A stretch of DNA of 64,000 bases from Pseudomonadota bacterium (lineage in GTDB: Bacteria > Pseudomonadota > Gammaproteobacteria > Steroidobacterales > Steroidobacteraceae): NCBI GenBank assembly GCA_018240525.1, contig JAFEFN010000003.1:248001-312000 (forward strand), in the 5' to 3' direction. A program made the translations under genes and the position numbers. The notes beneath the pieces were generated by a model. The model saw nothing but the letters and a program-made list of their open reading frames with translations. It was not told the DNA's origin and searched no databases. Positions 47,172 to 56,988 of this stretch are shown piece after piece. The stretch's first letter is position 1; each line of letters begins with the position of its first letter.

Positions 47172-48809
47172 ATGCCTTCGCGCCCACCGGAGCGGCTCGA
47201 GTCTTGGAAGCAGATTGCCGGCTACCTGCGCCGCAGCGTGCGCACCGTGCGACGCTGGGAGCGGAACGAGGGTCTGCCGGTACGTCGCCACGTGCATCGC
47301 ACGCTCGCGAGCGTATTTGCACTGCGCTCGGAGATCGACGCCTGGTGCGAGCGGGTGGCGCCTCCGGCAGCCGCGCCCGGGCCGGTCACCCGCACGGAGC
47401 GCGACGCAAATACGCTCTCGATAGCCGTTCTGCCGTTCATCAACATCGGGCAGGACGCCGAGAGCGCGTACCTTGCCGACGGGCTGGCGGCGGAACTGAT
47501 CACCACCCTCTCCAGGGTGCGTGCCCTGCGGGTAACTTCGCGCACCTCGTCCGCCGCGCTGCGCGGTACCCACAAGGGCGCGCGTGCCATTGCGCGTCAA
47601 TTGGGCGTGCGCTACCTGCTGGAAGGAAGCGTACAGCGCAGCGGCGCGCGCGTGCGCATATCGGCGCAGCTCATCGACGCGCACGACGACGTCAATCTGT
47701 GGGTCGAGACATACGCGGGCACGCTCGCGGACATTCTCAGCGTGCAGGAACACTTCACCGGCAGGGTCGCCAGAGCCCTCGAGCTGCGCCTGAGCGCGGG
47801 CGACGTGCGCCGGCTGGCCGAGCGGGCCATCCCGAGCGGTCCGGCGTACGACTGCTACCTGCGGGCACGCTACGAGGGCTGGCGCTGGCGCCGGGAATCC
47901 ATCGACCGTTCGGTTCACCTGCTGCAGCAGGCCCTGGAGATCATCGGCGACAACGCGCAACTGTACGCGGCCCTCGGACTTGCCCACCTGCAATACCGTG
48001 AGGCGGGCATCGACCTGACCAACCGCCCGCTCGTGGAGGCCGAGCGCTGCGCCGCGAAACTATTCGCACTGGACCCGTTCACGGTCTCCGGACGGCAGCT
48101 GCGCGGCTGGATCCGGTACTCGCGCGGCGCCCCCCAGGATGCCGTGCGCGATCTCAAGGAAGCGCTCGCGGATGATCCGAACAATGCCGACAGCCTGCTG
48201 CTGCTGTGCAACTGCTACCTGATTTCCGGCCGGGTGAACGCGGGACGGCAGATCGCATCCCGCCTGCTCACGATCGACCCGCTTACCCCGATCACGCGCT
48301 GCATGCCGGCATTCGCGGACATGCTGGAAGGCAAGTTCACGGCTGCGGTTGCACCGTACCGCCAGATGTTGGCCATGGACCCGGCCAATCCTCTGGCCCG
48401 CCTGTTCTACTTCTGGGTGCTGGTGCTCGCGGGCCGGCGCAAGCAGGCGCGTGCGATACTGGCCGGATTCCCAGCAGACTCACAGCACACGGTCCCCGCC
48501 CGCGTCGCGCGTTTTTTTTACCATGCCGCGGCTGGCGACCCGGCCCGTGCGCAGGAGGCCCTCGGGTCCACAGCGGAGGTTGTCGCCCAGGGGTCGGAGC
48601 TGTTCCCGCGAATTCTTGCCCAGGGCTTCGCCATGGCCGGCCGGCACGCCACCGCGCTACGATGGCTGAGAAAGGCCATCGAGCGCGGCTTCATCAACTA
48701 CCCGTTCCTGGCGCAACACGATCCTTGCCTGAAAAGCCTGCGCGCCGAGCCGGCGTACCAGCAGCTCATGCGCACCGTGCACGAGCGCTGGGTGAATTTC
48801 GCCGAATAG
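47172..48809 (+). CDS. HTH / TolB-like / TPR regulatory protein
   Basis: 545 residues from ATG 47172 (frame open to 47118). N-terminal MerR-type-like HTH (about 8-40, SWKQIAGYLRRSVRTVRRWERNEG), a TolB-like domain (about 80-215, IAVLPFINIGQDAESAYLADG, VTSRTSSAALRG), then TPR repeats to the C-terminus (for example LKEALADDPNNADSLL). This layout is found in large regulator families of soil bacteria; targets are unknown. No transmembrane segment. Convergent with sdaA. Confidence 0.8.
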   Translation: MPSRPPERLESWKQIAGYLRRSVRTVRRWERNEGLPVRRHVHRTLASVFALRSEIDAWCERVAPPAAAPGPVTRTERDANTLSIAVLPFINIGQDAESAYLADGLAAELITTLSRVRALRVTSRTSSAALRGTHKGARAIARQLGVRYLLEGSVQRSGARVRISAQLIDAHDDVNLWVETYAGTLADILSVQEHFTGRVARALELRLSAGDVRRLAERAIPSGPAYDCYLRARYEGWRWRRESIDRSVHLLQQALEIIGDNAQLYAALGLAHLQYREAGIDLTNRPLVEAERCAAKLFALDPFTVSGRQLRGWIRYSRGAPQDAVRDLKEALADDPNNADSLLLLCNCYLISGRVNAGRQIASRLLTIDPLTPITRCMPAFADMLEGKFTAAVAPYRQMLAMDPANPLARLFYFWVLVLAGRRKQARAILAGFPADSQHTVPARVARFFYHAAAGDPARAQEALGSTAEVVAQGSELFPRILAQGFAMAGRHATALRWLRKAIERGFINYPFLAQHDPCLKSLRAEPAYQQLMRTVHERWVNFAE

Positions 48810-48839
48810 CCTGAGTGCTCGCGCGGCTGCAGCGCCACA

Positions 48840-50207
48840 TCAGCACTCGGGCACGTTCACCGCCAGACCCCCCTGCGAGGTCTCCTTGTAGATCGTCGCC
48901 ATGTCGATGCCGGTCTGGCGCATGGTGGAGATGACCTGGTCGAGCGAGACCTTGTGCGAGCCGTCCCCGCGCATCGCCAGGCGGGCCGCGTTGATCGCCT
49001 TGACCGAGCCCATGGCGTTGCGTTCGATGCAGGGGATCTGCACCAGCCCGGCCACCGGGTCGCAGGTGAGTCCGAGGTTGTGCTCCATGCCGATCTCGGC
49101 GGCGTTCTCGATCTGCTCGGGGGTGCCCTGGAGCGCGGCCACCAGGCCCGCGGCCGCCATCGAGCAGGCGACCCCGACCTCGCCCTGGCAGCCCATCTCG
49201 GCGCCCGAGATGGAGGCGTTGCGCTTGTAGAGCATGCCCATGGCCGCGGCCACCAGGAGGAAGCGGATGATGCCCTCCTCGTTGGCGCCCTCCTCGAAGC
49301 GGCGGTAGTAGTGCATGACCGCCGGCACGATGCCGGCCGCCCCGTTGGTCGGCGCGGTCACCACGCGCCCCCCGGCCGCGTTCTCCTCGTTCACGGCCAG
49401 CGCGTAGGCGTTCACCCAATCCATCACCTCGAGAGGCTTCACCGTGCCGCTCTCGGTGAGCATGCGGTACAGGCGCGGCGCACGGCGGCGGACCTTGAGG
49501 ACCCCGGGCAGGAGCCCGGTCTGGCGGAAGCCGCGCGCCACGCAGGCCTGCATGACGGCCCAGATGTTGAGCAGCTTCGCGCGCACCTCCTCGGGCGTCG
49601 CCCAGGTGTACTCGTTGGCGAGCATCAGCTCGTAGAGCTCCAGGCCGTGCTCGCGGCACAGGTTCAACAGGTCATCGCCGGAGGTGAAGGGGTATGGCGG
49701 GGCGGCGTGGGTGCGCGTCTCGCGCGCTTCCTCCTCGTCGCCGCGTACCACGAAGCCGCCCCCGAGCGAGAAGTAATCGACCTCCCGCAGCACCTTCCGG
49801 CCCGCATCGAGGGCGGTGAAGCGCATGCCGTTGGAATGGCGCGGCAGGCGCTCGTGCATCATGAACAGCAGCTGCATCGGCTCATCGAAGGCGATCTCGT
49901 GCTCGCCCAGGAGGCGGATGCGGCCGGTGCTGCGGATCCTCTGCACGGCCGGGTCGATGCTGTCGGGGTCGACGCTCTCGGGCTGCGCGCCCTCGAGCCC
50001 CGCCAGGATCGCCCGGTCGGTGCCGTGGCCCTTGCCGGTGAGCGCCAGCGAGCCGTACAGCCGCACGGCGACCTCCTGCGTCGCGCCCAGCAGCCCGTCC
50101 CGCTCGAGCCCGAGCGCGAACTCCCGCGCCGCCCGCATCGGCCCCATGGTGTGGGAGCTCGACGGGCCAATGCCGATCTTGAAGATGTCAAAGACGCTCA
50201 GGGTCAT
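48840..50207 (-). CDS. sdaA: L-serine ammonia-lyase
   Basis: [4Fe-4S] enzyme converting serine to pyruvate and ammonia. 455 residues: N-terminal beta domain ([19 protein letters not shown]), and catalytic domain with cluster Cys in [15 protein letters not shown] and [16 protein letters not shown]. Single-chain type, normal length. ATG at 50207. Downstream of hslR on the same strand. Confidence 0.97.
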   Translation of the reverse strand: MTLSVFDIFKIGIGPSSSHTMGPMRAAREFALGLERDGLLGATQEVAVRLYGSLALTGKGHGTDRAILAGLEGAQPESVDPDSIDPAVQRIRSTGRIRLLGEHEIAFDEPMQLLFMMHERLPRHSNGMRFTALDAGRKVLREVDYFSLGGGFVVRGDEEEARETRTHAAPPYPFTSGDDLLNLCREHGLELYELMLANEYTWATPEEVRAKLLNIWAVMQACVARGFRQTGLLPGVLKVRRRAPRLYRMLTESGTVKPLEVMDWVNAYALAVNEENAAGGRVVTAPTNGAAGIVPAVMHYYRRFEEGANEEGIIRFLLVAAAMGMLYKRNASISGAEMGCQGEVGVACSMAAAGLVAALQGTPEQIENAAEIGMEHNLGLTCDPVAGLVQIPCIERNAMGSVKAINAARLAMRGDGSHKVSLDQVISTMRQTGIDMATIYKETSQGGLAVNVPEC

Positions 50208-50224
50208 GGACGGGGAACCTCACG

Positions 50225-50242
50225 GGCACGGCAGCCCGTGCC
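50225..50242 (-). terminator. stem-loop between hslR and sdaA
   Basis: GGCACGG (50225-50231), loop CAGC, CCGTGCC (50236-50242), in the 94-base gap between two co-directional genes. No T-run follows. Could be an hslR 3' end or a structured sdaA leader. Confidence 0.35.
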
Positions 50243-50301
50243 TCACACCAGTCTGCGGCCTGGGCCGCCTCCCGACATGCATCGTGGCGACCTCCGGGAA
50301 C

Positions 50302-50703
50302 TCAAATGCGACCGCGCAGGCGCCGCAGCCGGGCGCGCTCGTGCTTGTCCGGGCGGCCCTGCGGCCGGGGTGCCAGCGCTGCCGCCAGCTTCATGTTACG
50401 GGCAAAGGCCTCGCGCCGCGCCAGGCTGTCGGCACTCTCCAGGTAACACTGCAGCGCCTCGCGCGCCGGACCCCGCCGCGGCGGCAATGCCAGCACGGTG
50501 CACTCGAACTCCAGGGTCCCCCGCTGGAAGGTGATGCGGTCCCCGGGTCGGACCCCGTGGGCGGCCTTCACGCGCAGCCCGTTTATGTGAACACGGCCGC
50601 CGTTGACGGCCTCGGCGGCGAGCGTGCGCGAGGCGGCGAGGCGCACGGCGAACAGCCAGCGGTCGATACGCGCCGCCCCGGGGCGGCTTGCAGGTTCTGA
50701 CAT
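50302..50703 (-). CDS. hslR: Hsp15-like S4-domain RNA-binding protein
   Basis: 133 residues. S4 domain at the N-terminus ([35 protein letters not shown]) followed by a basic tail ([12 protein letters not shown]). E. coli Hsp15 binds free 50S subunits carrying nascent chains. Start ATG 50703 preferred over 50742, since it leaves room for the promoter. Divergent from kbl with only 22 bases between start codons. Confidence 0.9.
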   Translation of the reverse strand: MSEPASRPGAARIDRWLFAVRLAASRTLAAEAVNGGRVHINGLRVKAAHGVRPGDRITFQRGTLEFECTVLALPPRRGPAREALQCYLESADSLARREAFARNMKLAAALAPRPQGRPDKHERARLRRLRGRI

Positions 50704-50725
50704 GGCCCTCAAGTATAATTCCCGC
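50704..50725. promoter_or_regulatory. bidirectional -10 region of hslR and kbl
   Basis: The 22 bases between the two ATGs contain AAGTATAATT (50711-50720). Plus strand TATAAT (50714-50719) places a start about at the kbl ATG; minus strand TATACT (50718-50713) places one close to the hslR ATG. Both transcripts would be nearly leaderless. Neither -35 is good, and each would lie in the other gene. Confidence 0.5.
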
Positions 50726-51913
50726 ATGAACCCAACCGTCATCGAGCGCCTGCGGGCCGACCTCCAGGCCCTGCGCGACCAGGGCCTCTACAAGGGCGAA
50801 CGCGTCATCGAGGGGCCGCAGGGCGGGGTCGTCCGCGCCGGCGGTCGGGATGTCATCAACCTGTGCGCCAACAACTACCTGGGGCTGGCCAACCACCCGG
50901 CCGTGCGCGCCGCCGCGCAGCGCGCCCTGGACGAGTACGGCTACGGCATGGCCTCGGTGCGCTTCATCTGCGGCACGGACTCCCTGCACAAGCAGCTCGA
51001 GCAGCGGCTGGCCCGCTTCCTCGGCACCGAGGACGTGATCCTGTACTCCTCCTGCTTCGATGCCAACGGCGGCCTGTTCGAGACCCTCCTGGACGAGCGC
51101 GACGCGGTCATCTCCGATGCCCTGAACCACGCCTCGATCATCGATGGCATCCGTCTGTGCAAGGCGCAACGCCTGCGCTACGCCAACAGCGACATGGCCG
51201 AGCTCGAGCAGTGCCTGAAGGACAGCCAGGGCGCGCGCACCCGCCTGATCGCCACCGACGGGGTGTTCTCCATGGACGGCTTCATCGCCAAGCTGCCCGA
51301 GATCTGCGCACTCGCCGAGCGCTACGACGCCCTGGTCATGGTCGATGACTCGCACGCCACGGGCTTCATGGGCCCGGGCGGGCGCGGCACCCCGGAGCAC
51401 ACCGGCACGATGGCGCGCGTCGACATCCTCACCGGCACCTTAGGAAAGGCCCTGGGCGGCGGCAGCGGCGGCTACGTCGCCGCGCGGCGCGAGGTGATCG
51501 AGTGGCTGCGGCAGCGCTCGCGGCCCTACCTCTTCTCCAACAGCATCCCGCCGGTGGTGGCCGCGGCCAGCCTTGCGGTTCTGGACCTGCTGGAGGGAAC
51601 TTCCGCGCTGCGCACGCAGCTCTTTGACAACGCCCGCTTCTTCCGCGCCGGCATGAGCGCGGCGGGCTTCGAGCTCAAACCGGGCGAGCACCCGATCATC
51701 CCGGTGATGCTCGGCGATGCGGCCCTGGCCGCGAAGATGGCCGAGCGCCTGCTCGAGCATTCGGTCTACGTCGTCGGCTTCTCCTTCCCCGTGGTCCCGA
51801 AGGGCCAGGCGCGCATCCGCACGCAGATGTCGGCCGCCCTCACCCGCGAGCAGCTCGAGCGGGCACTCACCGCCTTCTCCCAGGTCGGGCGCGAGCTCGG
51901 CGTCATCCGCTGA
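50726..51913 (+). CDS. kbl: 2-amino-3-ketobutyrate CoA ligase
   Basis: PLP enzyme that splits 2-amino-3-oxobutyrate with CoA into glycine and acetyl-CoA, second step of threonine degradation. 395 residues: [39 protein letters not shown], and the PLP Lys in [14 protein letters not shown] 50726 matches the family N-terminus. Forms an operon with tdh 39 bases downstream; a 7-bp stem (51914-51920/51924-51930) follows its stop. Confidence 0.97.
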   Translation: MNPTVIERLRADLQALRDQGLYKGERVIEGPQGGVVRAGGRDVINLCANNYLGLANHPAVRAAAQRALDEYGYGMASVRFICGTDSLHKQLEQRLARFLGTEDVILYSSCFDANGGLFETLLDERDAVISDALNHASIIDGIRLCKAQRLRYANSDMAELEQCLKDSQGARTRLIATDGVFSMDGFIAKLPEICALAERYDALVMVDDSHATGFMGPGGRGTPEHTGTMARVDILTGTLGKALGGGSGGYVAARREVIEWLRQRSRPYLFSNSIPPVVAAASLAVLDLLEGTSALRTQLFDNARFFRAGMSAAGFELKPGEHPIIPVMLGDAALAAKMAERLLEHSVYVVGFSFPVVPKGQARIRTQMSAALTREQLERALTAFSQVGRELGVIR

Positions 51914-51952
51914 GCGCGCCGCCGGCGCGCACCAACGAAAGAACAGGACCTC

Positions 51953-52987
51953 ATGAAAGCACTCGTCAAGGACCGCGCCGCGCCGGGGATCTGGCTGAAG
52001 GACATCGCCGAGCCCCAGGTGGGCCCGAACGACGTGCTCATCAAGATCGCCAAGACCGCGATCTGCGGCACCGACATGCACATCTACAAGTGGGACGCCT
52101 GGGCGCAGAAGACCATCCCGGTGCCGATGGCCGTGGGCCACGAGTACTACGGCCGCATCGTCGAGCTCGGTTCCGAGGTACGCGGGCTGAAGGTGGGCGA
52201 CCGGGTCTCCGGCGAGGGGCACATCACCTGCGGGTACTGCCGCAACTGCCGCGCCGGCCGGCGCCACCTGTGCCGCAACACCATCGGCGTCGGCGTCAAC
52301 CGCCCGGGGGCGTTCGCCGAGTACCTCGCCATCCCGGGCGACAACACCTTCAAGCTGCCCGATGCGATCGGCGATGACATCGCCGCGATCCTCGACCCCT
52401 TCGGCAACGCCACGCACACGGCGCTCGCCTTCAACATGATCGGCGAGGACGTGCTCATCACCGGTGCCGGACCCATCGGCATCATGGCCACGGCCATCGC
52501 GCGCTTCACCGGCGCCCGCCACGTGGTGGTGACGGACGTGAACGACTACCGGCTGGACCTGGCGCGCAAGATGGGCGCGACGCGCGCCATCAACGTGGCG
52601 CGCGAGTCACTGGATGCGACGATGAAGGAGCTGGGCATGCAGGAGGGCTTCGACGTCGGGCTCGAGATGTCGGGCAACGCCGCCGCGTTCCGCGAGATGC
52701 TGCGCACCATGCACCACGGCGGCTCGATCGCCATCCTCGGCATCCCGCCGGACGAGACGGCGATCGACTGGAACCAGGTGATCTTCAAGGGCCTGACGCT
52801 CAAGGGCATCTACGGGCGCGAGATGTTCGAGACCTGGTACAAGATGGCGAGCCTGCTGCAGAGCGGGCTGGACCTTAAGCCCATCATCACGCACCACTTC
52901 CCGGTGCAGGACTATCTCGCCGGCTTCGAGACCATGGGCTCAGGCAAGTCCGGCAAGGTGATCCTGGACTGGTCGACGCTGAACTAG
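51953..52987 (+). CDS. tdh: L-threonine 3-dehydrogenase
   Basis: Zinc alcohol-dehydrogenase family enzyme oxidising threonine to 2-amino-3-oxobutyrate. 344 residues: catalytic Zn ligands in [11 protein letters not shown] and GHEYYG, structural Zn in [15 protein letters not shown], Rossmann [11 protein letters not shown], and FEMSGNA-type region. Follows kbl, its pathway partner. The stop overlaps that of sppA as CTAG. Confidence 0.97.
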   Translation: MKALVKDRAAPGIWLKDIAEPQVGPNDVLIKIAKTAICGTDMHIYKWDAWAQKTIPVPMAVGHEYYGRIVELGSEVRGLKVGDRVSGEGHITCGYCRNCRAGRRHLCRNTIGVGVNRPGAFAEYLAIPGDNTFKLPDAIGDDIAAILDPFGNATHTALAFNMIGEDVLITGAGPIGIMATAIARFTGARHVVVTDVNDYRLDLARKMGATRAINVARESLDATMKELGMQEGFDVGLEMSGNAAAFREMLRTMHHGGSIAILGIPPDETAIDWNQVIFKGLTLKGIYGREMFETWYKMASLLQSGLDLKPIITHHFPVQDYLAGFETMGSGKSGKVILDWSTLN

Positions 52988-54819
52988 CGCACTTCGCAGA
53001 AGCAGTAGGCGTACAGCCGGTTCGGCTGGCTGAAGCGCTCCAGCTGCTGCGCCTGGTGCGCCACCGGATCCAGCTTCTGCGCCAGGTGCACGAGCGCGCG
53101 CTCGTCGGGGCCGGCGTGGTAGAGCCCTCCCACCACCTTCGCCCGCACGTTCAGCGCCAGTGACTGGGCCCAGGTGAGCTTCGGCTCGATCATCTTGGTG
53201 GTGTAGTCGGTGAGCTTGGCGCGGCGCGCGGCGGACTTCACCGCATCGTTGAAGAGGCCGAGCTGGTCGACCAGGCCGACGCGCTTGGCATCCGTACCGG
53301 CCCACACCCGCCCCTGCGCGATCTCGTTCACCTGCTCGGTGCTCTTGCCGCGCCCACCCGCGACGCGCTCGAGGAACTCCTCGTAGCCGCGGTTGGTGAT
53401 CGCCTGGATCAGCCCCTTGGCGCCCTCGCTCAGCGGGCGGTCGAGGCGCGTCTGGCCGGACAGCGCCGTGGTGCCCACGCCGTCGGTGGAGACCCCGACC
53501 TTGCCGAGCGTCTTGTCGAAGGTCGGGATGATGGCGAAGATGCCGATGGAGCCGGTGATGGTCGCAGGACTGGCCCAGATCTCGTCCGCCGGGGTCGAGA
53601 TGTAGTAGCCGCCCGAGGCGGCGTAGCCGGACATCGAGACCACGACGGGCTTGCCGGCGGCCTTCAGTGCCTGCAGCTCGCGGTAGATCTCCTCGGAGGC
53701 GAACACGCTGCCGCCCGGGGAGTCGACGCGCAGCACCACCGCCTTCACTTCCTTGTCCTCGCGCGCGTCGCGGATGAGGCGCGCGGTCGAGTCGCCGCCG
53801 ATGGTGCCCGGCGGCTGGTCGCCGTCCAGGATCTCGCCCGAGGCGACGATGATGCCGACCTTGTCCTTGCCGAGGGAGAGCTTCTTGTCGGCCTTCACCA
53901 CGCGCAGGTAGTCGGTGCTGGAGACCTGGGCGAAGCTGTCCTTGTCCTCGTCCGTGCCGACCAGCTGGATGAGGCGCTTCTCGACCTCGAGGTTGGTCTT
54001 CAGTCCGGTCACCAGGTTCTGGCTCAAGGCAACCTTGGCCGCATCGCCCTTGGCGGCCGGCACGGTCTGCATGAAGGTGTCGACGTATCGGGCGAGCGCG
54101 TCCGGGGCGAGCTTGCGCGCGCGCGTCACCTCGTCCTGGTAGGCGGTCCAGAGCGCCGTCAGGTAGACGCGGCTCTCCTCGCGGTCCTCGGCCGACATGT
54201 TGGTGCGCGTGTAGGTTTCCACCGCGCTCTTGAAGGCACCGACGCGGAACACGTTGATGTCGACGCCCAGCTTGTCGAGCGCCTCCTTCAGGTACATGCG
54301 GTAGCGGTCGTAGCCCTGCACCAGCACGAAGCCCATGGGGTCGAGGTAGATCTCGTCGGCCTGGGCGGCCAGGTAGTAGCGCTCCTGGGTGAGCTCGGAG
54401 CCGTAGGCGATGACCTTCTTGCCGGTGGCGCGGAACTCGCGCACCGCGGCGGCCAGCTCCGCCAGACTCGGCTGGGTCGCATCCTCGAGCTTGTCGAGGT
54501 CCAGCGCCAGCACCTGGATGCGCTTGTCGCCGGCAGCGGCGCGGATGGAGTCGATGAGGTCCCAGAGCAGCGTCTGGTCGTGGCGGTCCCCGCCCAGGGC
54601 CTCATCCAGCGCCCGCTGGCGCGGGTCGCCGGAGAGCTGCTCGACGAGGTTGCCCTCCGGGGCGATCACCAGGGCGGCCTTGGAGGGCACCAGCGGCACG
54701 GTGCCGCGCAGGATGCCGAGGATGATCCCGAAGATCACCAGCAGCACGATCAGGTGCAGCGCCTTGCGCAGGCCGTCCAGGGCGCGCCACAGTCCGGAAA
54801 AGAATGCACGGGCTCTCAT
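52984..54819 (-). CDS. sppA: SppA, signal peptide peptidase (67 kDa type)
   Basis: Inner-membrane serine/Lys protease that digests cleaved signal peptides. 611 residues: one N-terminal transmembrane helix (about 19-40), and tandem S49 domains. The catalytic Lys is in [11 protein letters not shown] of the first domain and the Ser in [14 protein letters not shown] of the second, as in E. coli SppA. Length normal. 56 bases after rplS on the same strand. Confidence 0.95.
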   Translation of the reverse strand: MRARAFFSGLWRALDGLRKALHLIVLLVIFGIILGILRGTVPLVPSKAALVIAPEGNLVEQLSGDPRQRALDEALGGDRHDQTLLWDLIDSIRAAAGDKRIQVLALDLDKLEDATQPSLAELAAAVREFRATGKKVIAYGSELTQERYYLAAQADEIYLDPMGFVLVQGYDRYRMYLKEALDKLGVDINVFRVGAFKSAVETYTRTNMSAEDREESRVYLTALWTAYQDEVTRARKLAPDALARYVDTFMQTVPAAKGDAAKVALSQNLVTGLKTNLEVEKRLIQLVGTDEDKDSFAQVSSTDYLRVVKADKKLSLGKDKVGIIVASGEILDGDQPPGTIGGDSTARLIRDAREDKEVKAVVLRVDSPGGSVFASEEIYRELQALKAAGKPVVVSMSGYAASGGYYISTPADEIWASPATITGSIGIFAIIPTFDKTLGKVGVSTDGVGTTALSGQTRLDRPLSEGAKGLIQAITNRGYEEFLERVAGGRGKSTEQVNEIAQGRVWAGTDAKRVGLVDQLGLFNDAVKSAARRAKLTDYTTKMIEPKLTWAQSLALNVRAKVVGGLYHAGPDERALVHLAQKLDPVAHQAQQLERFSQPNRLYAYCFCEVR

Positions 54820-54875
54820 GCAGCAGGCTTCCTGTCGGCTCGAGTGCGCGGAGGGACCTTCCGGGCGCTGCGGCT

Positions 54876-55220
54876 CTAGAGCTTCTCCTCGATGCGCGCT
54901 GCCTTGCCGGACAGGTCACGCAGGTAGTACAGCTTGGCGCGACGCACGCTGCCGCGGCGCTTCACCTGGATGTCGCTGATGGAGGGACTGTAGGCCTGGA
55001 AGACACGCTCGACGCCCTCGCCGTGCGAAATCTTGCGCACCGTGAACGTCGAGTTCAGGCCCCGGTTGCTGCGCGCGATCACCACGCCCTCGTAGGCCTG
55101 GACACGCTCGCGGTCACCCTCCACCACCTTCACCTGCACCACCACGGTGTCACCGGGCTTGAAGTCCGGCAGCTCGCGGGTCATGCGCGCCTTTTCGATC
55201 TCTTCGATTATCTTGCTCAT
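54876..55220 (-). CDS. rplS: 50S ribosomal protein L19
   Basis: 114 residues: [31 protein letters not shown]-type core, [35 protein letters not shown]. The ATG overlaps the trmD stop as ATGA. Last gene of rpsP-rimM-trmD-rplS. Confidence 0.98.
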   Translation of the reverse strand: MSKIIEEIEKARMTRELPDFKPGDTVVVQVKVVEGDRERVQAYEGVVIARSNRGLNSTFTVRKISHGEGVERVFQAYSPSISDIQVKRRGSVRRAKLYYLRDLSGKAARIEEKL

Positions 55221-55996
55221 CTGGAATCACCTCGATCTTCTTCCCCGGCCGCACGTGCGGCCAGGAACTCGTCCAATGCGCGCCGCGTCTCCGGCGCGAG
55301 TCTTGCCTTCGCCAGCAGCTCCGGCCGGCGCTCCACCGTGCGGGTGAAGGCCTGCGCGAGCCGCCAGCGGCGGATCTGCGCGTGATCGCCGGACAGCAGC
55401 ACCGGCGGCACACTCGAGCCCTCGAACACTTCCGGCCGGGTGTAGTGCGGCCAGTCGAGCAGCCCCTCTGTAAACGAATCCTCCACGTTCGAGCGCTCAT
55501 CCCCGAGTGCCCCGGGCAGGAGCCTCGCCAGCGCATCGATCACCGTGAGCGCCGGCAGCTCACCGCCGGAGAGCACGTAGTCACCGACCGAGACCTCCCG
55601 GTCGACACCCAGCTGCGCCACCCGCTCGTCCACGCCCTCGTACCGCCCGGCCACCAGGAGCAACCCCGGCGCCTGCGCGAACTGCCGCGCGAGGGCCTGG
55701 CTGAAGGGCTCGCCCTGCGCGGACATCAGCACCCGCACGCTGCCCGGCGGCAACCGCGCCTGCGCGGCGCGGATCGCGGCGAGCAGGGGCTCGACCTTCA
55801 TCACCATCCCCGGACCGCCCCCGTAGGGCCGGTCATCGACCGTGCGGTGCACATCGCTCGTGTGCGCCCGCGGATCCTCGGTCGCCACGCTCAGAAGCCC
55901 GCGGCTCACGGCACGGCCGAGGATCCCGAACTCCAGCGCCCCCGCGATCATGCGCGGGAACAGCGTCACCACCTCGACCCGGAAGGGTGCGCTCAC
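55217..55996 (-). CDS. trmD: tRNA (guanine37-N1)-methyltransferase
   Basis: SPOUT enzyme making m1G37 in tRNAs. 259 residues: [36 protein letters not shown], and the knot region [23 protein letters not shown] start overlaps the rimM stop as GTGA. Confidence 0.97.
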   Translation of the reverse strand: MSAPFRVEVVTLFPRMIAGALEFGILGRAVSRGLLSVATEDPRAHTSDVHRTVDDRPYGGGPGMVMKVEPLLAAIRAAQARLPPGSVRVLMSAQGEPFSQALARQFAQAPGLLLVAGRYEGVDERVAQLGVDREVSVGDYVLSGGELPALTVIDALARLLPGALGDERSNVEDSFTEGLLDWPHYTRPEVFEGSSVPPVLLSGDHAQIRRWRLAQAFTRTVERRPELLAKARLAPETRRALDEFLAARAAGEEDRGDSR

Positions 55997-56496
55997 GCCT
56001 CCCCCGCCGGCCAGTCCACCACGATCGCACGCGCCGCGAGGTCGACCTTCTTCAGGTGCCGCGGATGCGCCGGCACCCACACTTCCTGCCTGTCGCGCGC
56101 GATCACCATCAGCGCTCCACCCGGCGAGTCGACGAAGTGGCTGACCGTGCCGAGCGACTCGCCCTGCAGGTTCTCCACCTGCATCCCTACCAGGTCCGCC
56201 TGGTAGTACTCGTTCTTCTTCGGCGCGGGCAGCTGCTCGCGCTGCACCTCGATGCGCGCCCCGGTCAGCAGCGCCGCGGCGTTGCGGTCCGTGACGCCCT
56301 CGATGCGCGCCACCAGCCCCTCGCCATGCGCGCGCCCCTCGGCCAGGCGTCGCGGCGAGCGCTCACCGCTCGCGAACTTCAGCATCCAGTCCCGATACTC
56401 CAGCAGTGCCTGCTTCGGATCGGTATGTGATTCGATGTGGAGCCAGCCCTTGATGCCGTACGGTGCACCGAGGCGTCCCAGGGTCACCCACTCCAC
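55993..56496 (-). CDS. rimM: RimM, 16S rRNA processing factor
   Basis: Binds S19 and assists 30S head maturation. 167 residues: [18 protein letters not shown] at the N-terminus, [13 protein letters not shown] and [19 protein letters not shown] in the PRC-barrel half. The frame opens at 56622, but the GTG at 56496 has GGAGG seven bases before it and matches family N-termini. Confidence 0.95.
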   Translation of the reverse strand: MEWVTLGRLGAPYGIKGWLHIESHTDPKQALLEYRDWMLKFASGERSPRRLAEGRAHGEGLVARIEGVTDRNAAALLTGARIEVQREQLPAPKKNEYYQADLVGMQVENLQGESLGTVSHFVDSPGGALMVIARDRQEVWVPAHPRHLKKVDLAARAIVVDWPAGEA

Positions 56497-56557
56497 GCTT
56501 GCGCCTCCAGGTTCCGCGCAGCGGCTCGCGCCCCTGCCGCGGCCCCAAAAGGAAACC

Positions 56558-56812
56558 CTAGGCCGTGGCCTGCTTGCGGTAGTCGGCGACCAGGTGCGCC
56601 ACGCGCTCGGAGGGCTGCGCACCCTGCCCGACCCAGTAGTCGATGCGCGGCAGGTCCAGGCGCAGCTTCTGCTCGTTGGCCCCCGCGACGGGGTTGAAGA
56701 ACCCCACGTGCTCCAGGCTCGGGCCCCCCTGGCGCTTGCGGCTGTCGGTGACGACGACGTGGTAGAAGGGCTGGTTACGGCCCCCGCGCCGGGTCAGGCG
56801 AATAGTTACCAT
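56558..56812 (-). CDS. rpsP: 30S ribosomal protein S16
   Basis: 84 residues: VTIRLTRRGGRNQPFYHVVV and the FFNPVAG, RIDYWVGQGAQPSERV regions. First gene of the rpsP-rimM-trmD-rplS operon, the universal bacterial order. Confidence 0.98.
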   Translation of the reverse strand: MVTIRLTRRGGRNQPFYHVVVTDSRKRQGGPSLEHVGFFNPVAGANEQKLRLDLPRIDYWVGQGAQPSERVAHLVADYRKQATA

Positions 56813-56874
56813 GATGCGTATCGCTCTCGTTCAATGACGGGGGCCACGACTGGGCCGCCCAAAAAAGAGCGCGG

Positions 56875-56903
56875 ATTCTACGCAAGCTTCGAATCCTGCG
56901 CCA
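56875..56903 (-). promoter_or_regulatory. candidate promoter of the rpsP operon
   Basis: On the minus strand TAGAAT (56880-56875) lies 62 bases before the rpsP ATG, with a 17-base spacer to a poor -35 (TGGCGC, 56903-56898). The surrounding 176-base gap between ffh and rpsP holds GC-rich, hairpin-prone DNA near 56930-56985. Confidence 0.35.
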
Positions 56904-56988
56904 GTTTTTCTCACCCCCGGGCCGGTGGCGGACCGCGCCCGCCCGGGCCTGCCCCGGGGGGCGGCCGGGCACCCCCCGGAAGCCCCCG

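Noticed and set aside
50208-50301. Riboswitch in the sdaA leader
   Set aside because: Only one simple 7-bp hairpin is present and no known aptamer core is seen.
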